Shown here: piece by piece, positions 1 through 36,369 of the stretch
How positions within the stretch are numbered: position 1 is the stretch's first letter
Layout of the letters: each line of letters starts with the position of its first letter
From: Otis tarda
Taxonomy: Eukaryota > Chordata > Aves > Otidiformes > Otididae
Assembly: GCA_026413225.1 (NCBI GenBank)
Contig: CM048557.1
Span: 17,958,871-18,022,870, forward strand
Direction of reading: 5' to 3'
DNA length: 64,000 bases
Translations under genes and position numbers: made by a program
Notes under the pieces: model-generated
Told to the model about the DNA's origin: nothing
What the model saw: only the letters and a program-made list of their open reading frames with translations
Databases searched by the model: none

Positions 1-3000
1 CTGTCACGCCACTCAGCAGGGTTTTTTCCATGCACAAAGGAATTTGTTTCAGTGGTGCTGAGCTATTCCATGAGTTTGGCTGTGCCCATGCCTGTGTGAT
101 GAGACAAAAACCTATGGTGCCAGCTGCCTGGCTACTGTGATGAAGGGAAGAACACACCCCAAGAGGACTACAGCTACATCTGGATTAACTTCTTCCCCCT
201 ATTTTTCTCTTTCTTCTCCCTATGACCTGTTAAACCTTGAGTTACGGACCTGATCTTGTGCTAGGTGTCTGCTTATCTCCTTTAAATTGCTTCCTGAAAG
301 TGCATCTTTTTGATGAAAATTACTGTCACTTAATCTGCTTTGAGGAAGAGAAGGAGAGCCCATTTGGTAAACTGTTTTGGGGGCAGCTCTTGGAGAAAGC
401 ACTGTTACACTGCCACAGAGAGGCAGTGTATTTTAATTAGCAACCTTGTAGGTATTGTGAAGTCCAGGGTACAAGTCTAATCCAAGATTTCACACACATT
501 TTGCAGAATTTGCTAAAGCCTCTGGACAGTGAACATTTTTTCTGAATGCAAAATCAAAGCATTTTAAGCTTTTTTCCCCCCATACCTATTTACAAGCCAG
601 TAGCCACCTGATGGCTTTGTACCTGAGCAGTGGTGCGCCTGGAAGTCTGTTGCAGATTTGTTTGGTGCTCTGGATGTAGTTCGTCACTCTGTTCTGCTGG
701 TCTCGGTGAGCTTCTGCTATGATGGAGCTGAGATTCCTGCTCTACGGACACTGTTCTGAATTCTCAAATGTCACTGATGCCTTTTCAGACTTGGCAATAA
801 TTTCCAAAGGCAAGGGTAGCACTGGGGTGGATGCATCATATTCCATGATGCTCTCAGGGAAAACTAGTGCCTGCAAACACTTGGAGTGGTGGCCCAGTCT
901 GTACCCTTGCAGAATGAATTTTAGCTATAAAAGATTTTTCCTGATTACTTCATTAAAAAGGCTCAAAGGCACTAAAGGGGAGGGAAAGGAAAGGATAGCC
1001 TTTTGCCTGGAGGTTACACTGGGAACTGATCGTTCCTAAATTTATGGTAAGGGAGAGTGATTTAGTCATAGGCTTGGTGTTGAAACGTGAGCTTTCCTCA
1101 CTGGGATACAAATACTGCGCCATCTCAAACCAGCTCTGACTGAAAATCACTCTGTACAAATACCATGGGGCAGAGAGAGTGACGTGACATCTTCACTACT
1201 TGGAAAGCAGGGAGAACGTCCTGGACGCCGCTGGAAAGTAATAAGCAATGTCTCCCTGGGGCCACTGTCAAATTAACTGGTTTCACTCTTGCTACTAAGG
1301 CCCAGTTTTGCAAGCTGCTACATGCAGGTAGCCCTGCTGAACTCTGTGGGTTTGACTTACGTAGGGCACAGATGGGTATCTGCAGTAGCTTTCCTAGAAG
1401 GATAATTCAGTCCCAAGAGAGAAGGACAAGGGGACTGCTCCGTTGGCTCAGGAGATGCACCTCTGAAGCAAGTCCAAGGGTTTCCCATGGAATTGTCTGA
1501 TATATCAAAGTCAGGCTTTCCAACAATGCTAACAGAACTCAGGCTGGGCTCCATGACCGGTCGCCCAATCTTGCTGACTACAGGCAACTATGAAAGTAAC
1601 ATGCTGAAGACAACAGTGTAACAGACTGCCTCTCAGCTTCCCTTTAAAATTAATTCATGTTGGCTGCCAACAACCAAGGTCTTACCTGAAAAAACAATGG
1701 ATTGTTGGCTTGTACGTTACTATCTCATATGTACTAACTGCTCACCATTCATCAGACTGGAAAACAAATGCAACAAAAAGGGATTTCAGGAGCAGCTTTC
1801 TCAGTGGCGTCGTAACGTGTGAGGGCACAAGTGAGCCTGCAGTATTCTGATAGGAGTTTAATTCACATGAAAAGCTGCCATGTAAATCTTGCTTGCCCAG
1901 TTTATTGCAGGATTATGAGCAATTGCAGGATTACGGCAGTACTTTCTTAGCGAGGAGAAAAAGATTAGTTTAGGGGGATAATTTGTTTTGGAGAAAAACA
2001 CAGTTGTTTGGCAGACTGCTAGTGCCAGTACCCAGGCAGCAGTCCGTAAGAGATTACTGTTCACATGGTTTATTCCATTAACTTGTTTCAACAGCGCAGC
2101 ATTAACCTCCGCAGATAGGTAACCTGGAGAGCCAAGGCAGAGCGATGTAAACAACTTGGGATGAGACTGCTGTGGTGAAATCAATTGAAACTGACCCCAG
2201 CTTTGTCACAGCATTGTTATTTCTGTTTTCCAATCACAGGAGGAATGTTAAGGTCTGTGAAACACTGAGAAAAAAGAGGAAGTGGCGCTGGCTCAATAAC
2301 AAAGCTGTTCTTGTAGTTACAAGTGTTAGGGAGGTATCTGCTAACAAGGGTCGGCACTCTGCTTTGACAGACTTCTGCTAAACTCACAGCCCGTTGCCTA
2401 GTCCTTCTGCAGCACAGTCCTTGCTCTGGAAAACGCAACACAATGTTTTCTTTGGGTTTGGCTACATGGAAATACCTTTCCTTGTCATCAGAAGCACCGT
2501 GTGAAAGCACTATGATTGTTTTGGTGTTAAGGGCCAAGGGTGTTAAGGGTGTTTGGTCTTAAAGAGGGTTAAGGCTCAGGTGTGCCAATGCTCACCTCTC
2601 CAGATGGAGGAGAAGAGGGCTGACAATGGTTGTGCAACCACGCCAGACACAAGGGAGGAAGCAAATGACAAAAGCAAGTAGAGGTACGAGAGGAAGAAAA
2701 AGAAGGGTGGGTAGAGGGCATAAACAGGGTACTTGAGATAAGTGTGGTTAATTCTTCAGGTGCTCCAGGATGGAGCTAATATGTATCAAGGGTACTTCGT
2801 GGCAGCTAGGGGAGGTGGTGGGCTCCAGGGTGAGACCTGGAAGAAAGGTAAGGCTGGACTCCTGCCTGCCTGATGGAAGGAAAGCACAAATGTTTAATGA
2901 AAAAGCACTCTGTCTGTAGAGGCTGGAGTATGGGGCCTAACTTCAGCTCAGGTTCTGGATTTCTACACGGGTGACCTGCTGAGTTTGGTTGCTTCAGTCA

Positions 3001-4248
3001 GCTGACTGCGGGGCAGTAGGCAGCTGTTCTTACAGCCCAGATGGTCCTGCTAAGGGGAGGGTACAAGCCTCCCTTGTAGCCTTTGAAAGGACATTTGGAG
3101 GAGAAGGAACAGGAGAGGGGCTACTTGGATGAGCTCCACTAACATAATTGGTGCAATTCCTGAGGGGGGGAGGTCTAGCTTTGCTTCGTCTGACAGCTGT
3201 GAAGGACAGGAGTAAGTGTCCCAAATAAGAAACTTCTGACCAGTTACAAGAAAACTAAGGCAAATAGATTTATGCCAAGATTAATTAAGTCTTTTTTTTT
3301 TTAAATTACTTTTTAAACTTAAGTAGAAAGTGCTTTTGCACCATGTTGACTCTATTAAAAAATTAGTAATGCTTTTTGTTTTGTACCCCCAAACCTCCCT
3401 CCTGCTGATTCTGCTTCTTTGCTTTGAATTGAGCAGCTGTTTCTCTTGTTGTGCTGATCTTTTTGATGTCCCTGTAAACTTTTACACATATCTAATTGTC
3501 TGAATGACTACAGTCTGTGTGGTTTATGACAAGGGGATCTTTCCAGCTTCTGAAATCTCTTTTGATCTCCTAATGACGCTGGCCTCCCATCCCGTGCTGC
3601 TTTGTGGGAAGCTGATAACACTGTGGGCTTGCTTGTGCAGAAGTGTTGCTGAAAATCGCAGTTGCCCTGACCAAAGGTAAAGTGTTTCGGTGAGCTTAGA
3701 GGCATGTAGAGAAAACTGTTAAAAGAAGGTTAGCAAAGGTAAGCAACTGTGTGTGTTTTGTTGAGTTTAGAGCCAGAGAAAGCTGTAAAAGAGAGAGAGG
3801 GGTTGCTTTTCTCTGGTGTAGCTGTGCTGAGCTTTACCTCCCTCTGGCTCCTCAGCATTTTTTGTGAAAGGGGAAAGGTTTTCCCTTCCTCTCTTGTTTC
3901 TTGTCGGTGTCCAGTAAAACAAAGGACTGTATTTGCAGGAAATTGCCAAGAACTTGAAGCAGAGGCCTCCAAGAACCGGCACATTTTGTAGGGGGAAGGC
4001 AGGTTGTTGCCTAGGGTACACAACAAGGTTTGGGGTGCTGCGAGAAGCCAAAATCCTCTCCTTTCTCCCCTAAAAAGCAACGGGCTTGTCCTCTGACATT
4101 TCAGGCCGGCGCTGGTACGGCTGCCACGGCTCAGCCGCCGGTGAATAACCCCAATACCCACGGGGCCTGGCCTCCCTGGGCTGAGAGAAGGGGGTTCACC
4201 GGGGGAAGGGTTGGAAGGAGGGCCCGGCGTCTTCCCGCCCAACGCCGG
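1..4248. other. Upstream intergenic DNA, no recognised gene
   Basis: I see no exon, RNA gene or recognisable repeat family here. The open frames are short, carry no family signature and lack convincing splice context. In human the upstream neighbour of PNPLA2 is RPLP2, but no RPLP2-like coding sequence is visible. A T-rich tract lies near 3292-3302. The DNA becomes GC-rich from about 4080 as the PNPLA2 promoter begins. Confidence 0.6.
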
Positions 4249-4319
4249 GGCCTGCGGAGGGGCCGAGCTGAGGGGTGGTGGTATGGCCGCCGCCCCTCAG
4301 CTCGGCCCCTCCGCAGGCC
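4249..4319. repeat. Perfect 27-bp inverted repeat in the PNPLA2 promoter
   Basis: The arm at 4249-4275 is the exact reverse complement of 4293-4319, with a 17-base spacer at 4276-4292. The arms are very GC-rich and contain the core GAGCTGAGGGG / CCCCTCAGCTC. Pairing fails at both the outer edge (4248/4320) and the inner edge (4276/4292). The right arm ends 30 bases before the TATA box. Single-stranded DNA or RNA from here would form a very stable hairpin. A duplicated bidirectional protein-binding site and an assembly fold-back are other possible readings. Confidence 0.95.
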
Positions 4320-4380
4320 GGGGGCGGGCCCGAGGGCCGGCCCGGCTGATATAAACTCGGCGGCCGCCACCGCTAAACCA
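4319..4380 (+). promoter_or_regulatory. PNPLA2: PNPLA2 core promoter: GC box and TATA box
   Basis: A GC box of the Sp1 type (GGGGCGGG) begins about 4321. TATAAA lies at 4350-4355 inside TGATATAAAC, so transcription would be expected to start near 4380. This is 170-175 bases before the initiator ATG, with no intron needed in the leader. The surrounding 4.1-4.75 kb is CpG-rich. I saw no clear PPAR or FOXO element by eye. Confidence 0.65.
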
Positions 4381-4471
4381 GCAGCGACTCCGCTGTCCTG
4401 AGCGATTTGTTCCTTCGGCAGCGGCGTCTCCCGGCTCTCCTCTTCCCACTCGCCCGCTCAGGGGCGGTGTG

Positions 4472-4477
4472 ATGTGA
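4472..4477 (+). promoter_or_regulatory. Start-stop upstream ORF (ATG TGA) in the PNPLA2 leader
   Basis: An ATG is followed at once by TGA, 77 bases before the PNPLA2 initiator. The base at -3 is G, a fair initiation context. If transcription starts near 4380 this lies in the 5'UTR. Start-stop elements of this kind are known to stall ribosomes at initiation and lower downstream translation. Its use here is inferred. Confidence 0.6.
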
Positions 4478-4553
4478 GCGGAGCCCCGCGGCTTCCCCTC
4501 TTCGTCGCGGCTGCTGCTTCTTCTCCTTCCCTCCCACCCCTTCCGCTGCCTCC

Positions 4554-29496
<24,943 letters not shown>

Positions 29497-32400
29497 GCCT
29501 GCTGCCGTGAGGGGATGAGGGTGGGTGGGAAGGGGAGCCGGACGGTAGGGTGAAACCAGTCTCATCCCTCAGCGGCAGGCTGCCCTGTGCTCCTCAATAT
29601 GCTGCAAAGGGGATTTCCCCGGGATGGAGACTGGTGGAATTCACTGTAGCCATTTGTTGCTTGCTGGGCCAGGCAAGGGAGCTCTGTGTTCGAAGACACA
29701 CGTGGGCTGATACCTTGCTCTAGACTTATGTTGAGGCCTGGCCATTGCTCGTGGCCAGGCTGATGCTGACCCAGCTGGGCTCTCCCAAATAATGCACTTT
29801 GAATTGCTGTTGGCTTTTTACCGCCAAATAATCAGGACATAGATGATGCTCTCAAGTTCATAGAGGTTTTAGCTTCCCTTGTTTTTTGGAGCATGAGTCT
29901 TTTTTTTTTTTTTTTTTCTTAAATCATCTGATGTCCCTTAGCTCTTTGTGCTACTGAAAGATGAAGTAGCCTCTTGCCAAACTAATTTTTCTCACAGTTT
30001 CCAAATCTCCTCTTAACTTTCTTCTTTGCTGAAGCCACGTCCTTTCTTCTGTCCCTTGACTGCATCCCCACTGGAAGCCACAGCTGGCCCTGCTGCAGAC
30101 TGCACTGGGACTGCAGAAATATAGGGAAGTTTTGTATTTACCCAGATTCATGTTATGGTCTCTCTTTTGATTTTTTTTTTTTTTTTTTTTTTCCTTATGG
30201 AACTATTGCAGCTTGAACTCTGAGGGTTAAGTCAGTCGTTCAGGTTATCTTAAAGAATTCAGATTTTTTTTTTCCAGGGAAACGTTGAATTTGAGGCCCT
30301 GTTCCTGTCACTGAATCGAATTAGTGTGGGGTTGCCCTGGAAAAGCTCAGACTGACTGTCTTGGGATCAGCTTAGCAGCTGAAGCAATGTGAAGAAGTGC
30401 TTGTAGGAAGGTGAGATTGTGCAGGGTATGTTATTTTTGAGTGGCTTGTGGTGGAGTGTCACAGCAAGTACTGAGGGAGGGGCTGCCTCTGACAAGGGTC
30501 AGGCTTTGCTCCTTAAGGGACTGTACAACTGAAGAAAATTCCAGGTGGGTGATTCAGAAGGGATCTCCTGTCAAACTGGGGCTTGGCTCTACCTTTTGTT
30601 CAAAGAGTTTGGACATTGAAGCTCTGGAGTGAGAAGGATGTAGGCTTGCAGCTATACCAGCCTCAGAGCTTGCCTGTCTGTCATTGTGGCTGACAGGTAC
30701 AGGCCTGTGGCTGGCAATAGCGGAAGCATGAGAAGTGGAAGTGACATTAGGAGCGTTCATGCACATGCAGCCTGCTTGGAACTGGCTACTTTTGTCTCGT
30801 CCCTTAAAAGACCACAGCTAGTGGGTCTGTAGCAGGGCAGGACTCTGCCTCTCAAGAGTACTTCCTTCTCAGAGGTGGTCTGGTTGTGACTTGCTGTGCA
30901 GAAGTATGAACTCTCTGCTCTTTACAGGGTGAGACGTGGCTTCCTGTGGAGATTGCATGTACTTAAGCTTAAGTCCTCACACTATGTCACAAAACCAGCT
31001 CCTGGTATCTTTTTCTGCAGCGAGTCTAGCTGCATGAGGCATCTTCTACCTCTCCTAGCACAAACAGTATGCAACTGGCCAAAGCAAACATACGCTGTCT
31101 TTGCTGGGGAGCAGGACAGGGTATGTGAAGCTGATTACATAGCCTATACGTAGAATAGTGATTTATAATAGACTCTTTTGCACCTTTTAATATAGAAAGG
31201 GAAAATAACCCCAGAAGTTCTACTAATAGCTGGAGAAGGCAGTGAATCTGCCTGATTGTATCTGCAGGAGCAGCGTGGGTGAGGTGGTGGATGCTGTTTC
31301 CTACCAGCACAATTGTGCTCTGGGTGTGGGTTTGAGTGTTTGTGGTGGAGACTGTGATAAGCATCAGGACTTTCCTGCAGTGACCGTTGGAAGCTGGGAG
31401 GCAATAGACTGGGCAGCTGTGGTGTGCTAACCAACTGTCTGAGACACACCAGTGCAAATTTGAAGTTGTGACTTAGAGTATCACCCCACTGCTCTTCCTG
31501 GACGTAACCTACCTATGTAACACAAGGGCCTGTGTAGCTAATAGAGCAGGCCTGCATTTACACAGTCAGACTTAGTCTTAAGCTTCACATAGTTAAGGCA
31601 ATTAGGGAACAGGGAAGCTGCTATAGGAAGAGGAAAAAATCAGAGGATTCTGAAACCAGAATAGGAGTATTGGATATAAACCAGGTCAATCTTGTGATTG
31701 TCTAAAGCCTGTGGAAAAAGCACTCTTACCAAAGTGAACCAACAAGCTACTGCCAGTGGAAGTAGGGTGAATTTGATGAAAACTGGAATTGAGAAAAGCT
31801 GTTTATTTTGTGATTTGGTGTGTGGTTTCTTTTCTTCCAGTGCTTTGGGCTACCTTATCTGGGGGTATGGCACGTGCACAGCTGCTTAGCTTGCCAAATG
31901 CATATCTCTTGTCCCTAAGGCACACAGAGCAATTGGCAAGAACATACAGATATTTAATGGCAAGAAATGAAGGCATTTCATCCAGAAGCAAAACTTCTGT
32001 GAGGGGCAAAGCTGGATAAGGAAAATCTTGTGCTCAGAAGCTGCTGCCCTTTTCACTCTGCCCTGCTTGTGTTTTAATATACAGGTAGAGAAAATGATGC
32101 AACTATTTTTTTTTTTTTTTTTTTTTTTTTTACCCCTTCTTCCTGGACTGCTAAAACCACTGAGTGATTATGTAAACCACTGAACTATGAAACAAAATTC
32201 TCTTGGCAACAGAGTGTGCTAAGAAATTGCAGCTTGGCACCCTTATCGCCTGAATCTGCTCTGTTCTCCTTTTGCATCAGAACTGACTGGGCTGGTGCCA
32301 CTGTCTTCCAGTGCTCTGATCCAGAAGGCTTGCTGGTTCTGGTCCTTGCATTTCAGGAGACTAACCGCTTTGCCTGGTAAAAGGCCTGACTTTCAGTCTG

Positions 32401-33667
32401 TATTTCACCTCATCTGTCAGTTTATTATATTAACCTCTGAAAGAGAAGCTTTTGTACACTTCAAATTGTAACCACAAACCAAAGCCTGGCTTTATGTTTA
32501 AAGGTCTAACTCTTCAGGGAGGAAGCTCCTGTTTTCCCTATGCTAATTTGCAGGATGTGAACGGGCTCTGGGAAAGCACCACTCCATATTAACCCTTTCT
32601 TTCCCAGTGCTTATTTCCCACGTGATGCAATGGCTGTTGTGTGGTAGCTTGTTGGCTTTGTACATTTAGGCTTTGATAAAGGAACTGCAGATCTGTCAAA
32701 ATTACCTCAAACTACCCTCCTCTTCCTTAAGGGAAGTTTCATACATTTGCTTGAAATTCTTGCTGCTCATTCATCAGACTGCAAAGAATGAAGAAAGTAG
32801 GGAAGATCTTCTTGCCCATTGATGCAGAGAAAGGGCTGTAGCTGCTTTTGAAGAATGGCTTTTTGTCATGCAGTGCTGCCTTGTCTAGATCAGACTCCAC
32901 TTCTTTGAAATCCCTGGAAATCTCTTGATAGGCTCTGTATTGGATATGTAGGGGTTTATTGTGGTAATGCTAACTGGAATTCTTCAAGCCTTTGTTTTAC
33001 CAGTACCTCATGGCATGCGTTATCTTCTGGGCAGCAGTTGCTGATTAACCGACTCTTGTCAAGGTCATGGGAACATGGTAACCGTGGGTAGCAGTCAGTC
33101 CCTTCTTTAGAAAAATGTGTGGCTGGGCAGCCCAGCAGGTGGTTGCCAGGGCCTGCCTGCTTTCCAGTATGTGGTGGTTGAGAGGTCAGGTTCCTGGACT
33201 AAAAGTTCATCTTGCAGTCCAAGTACAACTGTCCTTACAGCATTCACTTGAACTCGGCAAGAGTCCCAACTCTTGCTATTTCCACTGTTTCACATAAAGG
33301 GTCTGTGCATTCAAGAATCCCCTCTTTTTTTTTTTTTTTTTTCTTCCTCCTTCCTTGTAATACAGAAACTATGAGCTGCTTTTAACAAGGTTAATGGTGA
33401 ACTTCTTGTGCATCTAACCAGCCCCTAACCTGTACAACCTGTAGAGTTAAGTTGTGCACAACAGTCCGTATCTATGGCATGCTCTGTAAGCCACAATGCA
33501 TCTGTGGCATGTTGGGTTTGGTTTGCTGCCTGCCCTACTGTTAGTATTGTTACAAGCTGATTTTCAAGGGGCAGGAGAAAACACTTCTGACCACTCTCTG
33601 TAGGACCTAGGAATTGTTTTCTTGTGACTTCTTGGAGGGCTGTGTACCTGCAACACTCAGACCAGAG

Positions 33668-33673
33668 AATAAA
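33668..33673 (+). terminator. Candidate poly(A) signal 1 of PNPLA2
   Basis: AATAAA within GAGAATAAACAAAG. A G/T-rich stretch with GGGGTGTCC follows about 30-40 bases later. This is the first canonical hexamer after the PNPLA2 stop. Confidence 0.4.
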
Positions 33674-34307
33674 CAAAGATCTGCTGTCTGCCAGCACTGG
33701 GGTGTCCCTAGTAGTTATTGTATATTCCCCAGTTATTTTGTCCTTTTTTTTTTTTTTTTTTAAATGAATTTGGTAATTCACTCCTTCCTCTGAGAGAAGA
33801 GCTTTCACTTTTGCCAGTGTGACTGTGGGAGAAATATCTGAAACTCCAAGTGTGTGTTTCCTTTAGGGATCTATTTCCGCTAAGCGCATGCTAGGTGTGG
33901 TGGGTGGCAGGGCTGAGCGTCGCCAAAGTCAGAGGGCCTTGCCCATGGTTTCCTCAAGCTTTGTTCCAGTCTTCCCCTTAAATCAGTGAGAGAATGGACC
34001 ACCTCACCTGGCTGACGCATCAGCCAGTTTGTTTGTGCCAAACACCCTGTGCCTTTACAGTGGGCTCTGGCCTGCCTGCCCTCCATGTCCCCTGGTATCT
34101 GCCTTTGAGTGCAGCAATACTTGTTCCCCTCTCCTCTCCCTCCTTCCCCTTGCCTACGGGTGGGACATTGCTCTGTTCCAACCCGCGGGCAGCTCCACTA
34201 GAACACTCTAACTGTGTCCATCTCGGCGTGTGGATCCACATCGGTCCTCCTGCACGGGGAGGGGAAACCTCTAGTTCCAAACAGAAGACTTAGAAATGTA
34301 ACTTTGA

Positions 34308-34313
34308 AATAAA
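34308..34313 (+). terminator. Candidate poly(A) signal 2 of PNPLA2
   Basis: AATAAA within TGAAATAAATACC. A T-rich stretch including TTCTGGGGTTTTC follows within 15-25 bases, a usual downstream element. Confidence 0.4.
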
Positions 34314-34657
34314 TACCTTTTTTCTTCTGGGGTTTTCTCTTGCTCTTGAAAACAGCATCTAAAGCAGCTCTTTGAGCAAAGTGTGTCCTGGGACTCCGCT
34401 GCTGCCTCTGGGTTTGAGACCCTTAAGCACACAACGCAGGTGGAGATCCTGTGGAAATTACTGATGTCAGAGCAGCAACTAGACCAGCAATAGTATACAC
34501 AAGTGATGTATTTACACAGCAATGTCACGAGGTAGTGTTCACAGTCACTTTAAAAGTTCAGTATTAAAGTGTTGATGCTTTTTATTTCCTGTTTCTTTTT
34601 TTCTAATGTTTTGCTGAAGAAAATGTAACTATTTATTTTGGCACAAATATACCTTCT

Positions 34658-34663
34658 AATAAA
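34658..34663 (+). terminator. Candidate distal poly(A) signal of PNPLA2
   Basis: AATAAA within TTCTAATAAAAACT. It is preceded by an AU-rich TATTTATTTT at about 34630 and followed about 25 bases later by the GT-rich CTGTGGTAGGTTG. This is the best signal, cleavage-site and downstream-element arrangement in the region. The CpG island starts a few hundred bases further on, so this is the likely end of the transcript. Confidence 0.6.
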
Positions 34664-35229
34664 AACTTTCTAATATATTTACCTGGCTGTGGTAGGTTGC
34701 TTGCCTTGCCATTTAAAGGTTTATTAAATATTTTTTGAGTGCACTGTACGATGTGGGTTTGTCTTGCTGGGCCCTATCCCATTTGAAATCCTCTTAAGGT
34801 AAACGTGCATCAGCATGCCATGAGTGGGGCGCTGACCTAGAGGTGAAAAATCTTCCTCAAGCCAAAATGCCCCAAATGCGATTACTGGCTGTTGTGTTGC
34901 AGCTTTTGGGCGAACCCCAGCTTCCAAGAGGAACTGAGCACCATCTTGCGGGAATTGCCGGTGCTTGGCACCTGCGAAGGGGTTAGTAAAAAATTATTCA
35001 CGAGTTTGAAACTTCTCCCATTCAGGGGCATCCCTGGGGGAAATGGAGCCCGGTCTCCTAACGCCTCTCTTCGCCGGCCGGCCGGGGTGTGTCACTGCAG
35101 CTGTCTGGTGGCCGCTGCAGGGCTGGTGCCTTTTTTTTTTTTTTTTCCCTTTCTTTTTCGAGTCTTTTGACAGCCTTTCGTTACGTGCTATCACACACAG
35201 GACAGGCACAAGCGCTGTAATTAATGTTA

Positions 35230-36060
35230 CAGCGTGCAGCCGAGAAAGCAAAGCCCAGGCGTGCCGGCTCGCCGCCGGTAACGGCTGAAGTTGATTTTCC
35301 TCCGCAAATGAGCCGGGGCCGCGGCTGCGAGCCGGGCCAGGCGCGCAAACCCCCGCCTGTGGATTTCACCTTCTTCGGGGGGGTGCGGGGGCTGGGGGGG
35401 GGTGGGTGCGCCTTATCCCGAGGGGCGGGAGGCGGGGGGGGGCGCTGCCCCGGCGCCCCGCTCCCTGGCGGGCTCTCCCCTGCCTACCCGCGGTCCCGCT
35501 CATTTCCGGGTCGGGGCCGCCTCCGGCGCCAGCGGCGACTGAGCTCCCCCGGGCCGGGCGGCTGCGGGCGGCCGCTCCACCCCACCCCACCTCTACCGGA
35601 TCAGGTAAGCGGCGTGAGGGGGTCCCCGGGGCGGGCGGCACCGGCAAAAGCCGCGGGGCGGGCGGGCTGAGAGCGCGTTGCCCCTGGGGATGGGGGTCCC
35701 CTTACCGGGGCGGCTGCCCCCCCCCGCCATTTTGTACGGCCGGGGTCACCCCCTCAGCCGGGTGGCGAGGTGCTGGGGAATGGTGGCCCCGGTGGTACCT
35801 TCGCCGTCGCCTCCCCTGTGGCTGGGGGGCTCCGTGTGCTGCGGGGGTCCCCGCCTGCCCCGAGCGACACACCTGCCGCGTCCCCAGCTGTCGGTGGTGC
35901 CCTGCCAGCGAAGGACAGGTGTGGAGGATCCACGCTCTTCTGCAAAGCTGCCTTCTCTGCCACGCACCGCTCTCGAGGCCGTGGCCGTGGGACGGGGAGC
36001 GCTGCCCTGGTGGGGTCCGGGCGTGGGAGCTGCCATCCCTTCCACCTTCTCCTCTCCTCG
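35230..36060 (+). promoter_or_regulatory. CRACR2B: CpG-island promoter, probably of CRACR2B
   Basis: A dense CpG-rich block with NotI-like and SacII-like sites. It contains an ETS-type site ATTTCCGGGT at 35502-35511 and G-runs at about 35377-35409 and 35422-35442. No TATA box is evident, typical of a broad CpG promoter. It lies between the PNPLA2 3' end and CRACR2B, both on the plus strand, and a strong plus-strand splice donor lies inside it. Assignment to CRACR2B rests on order and orientation only. Confidence 0.6.
35515..35604 (+). other. CRACR2B: Candidate noncoding first exon of CRACR2B
   Basis: The GC-rich stretch ends ACCGGATCAG|GTAAGCGG, a near-perfect splice donor at 35605. It lies about 95 bases past the ETS-type site. 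The exon start is not visible in the sequence, so 35515 is only approximate. I see no conserved coding sequence in it. Confidence 0.45.
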
Positions 36061-36349
36061 GTTGCTCTGAAGTCCGCAGGCTCCTTTGAGATGAGGTCCA
36101 GAGACTCTGGTTTTGCATGCTGGACCTGAATGGAAATCTTTTATTTTCTCATTCTTTTTTTTCCGTGTCCTCTGTTGAGGGAATGTTCTTTCCTGCCACG
36201 ATCCATCTGGTTGCAGATGACACTGCACAGTAAAGATGCCACAGGTCCCTATGGCAGATGTGTTAGTGCTGCTTCTCCTTCTCTTTGGAAGGAAAAAAAA
36301 AAATACCAGAGCTTTCTGTCTTCTCAGACTGCAGCGTCTTTCTCTTTAA

Positions 36350-36369
36350 CATCCCATGTGCATGGGATG
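36350..36369. repeat. Short inverted repeat, 9-bp arms
   Basis: CATCCCATG and CATGGGATG are separated by TG. The arms are perfect and do not extend further. It is probably incidental. Confidence 0.85.

Larger units (their letters stand above)
29497..34680 (+). other. PNPLA2: Probable long 3'UTR of PNPLA2
   Basis: No coding exon is recognised between the PNPLA2 stop and the next CpG island. I find no canonical AATAAA in the first 4.1 kb after the stop; the first is at 33668. Poly-T tracts occur near 29899-29919, 30172-30192, 32105-32130, 33326-33342 and 33747-33761. The region is therefore either one 4.2-5.2 kb 3'UTR or a shorter UTR ending at a non-canonical signal plus intergenic DNA. Confidence 0.55.

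Noticed and set aside
1-4000. RPLP2 or its intronic snoRNA expected upstream by synteny
   Set aside because: No ribosomal P2 coding sequence or H/ACA-like box pattern was recognisable. If present it lies outside the window.
3730-4242. 170-codon minus-strand open frame upstream of PNPLA2
   Set aside because: GC-driven open frame running into the promoter, with no motif. A divergent gene was considered but no splice or start evidence supports it.
35406-36089. 227-codon open frame in the CpG island
   Set aside because: It is rich in Pro, Gly, Arg and Ala as expected for stop-poor GC-rich DNA, overlaps open frames in several other phases and has no domain.
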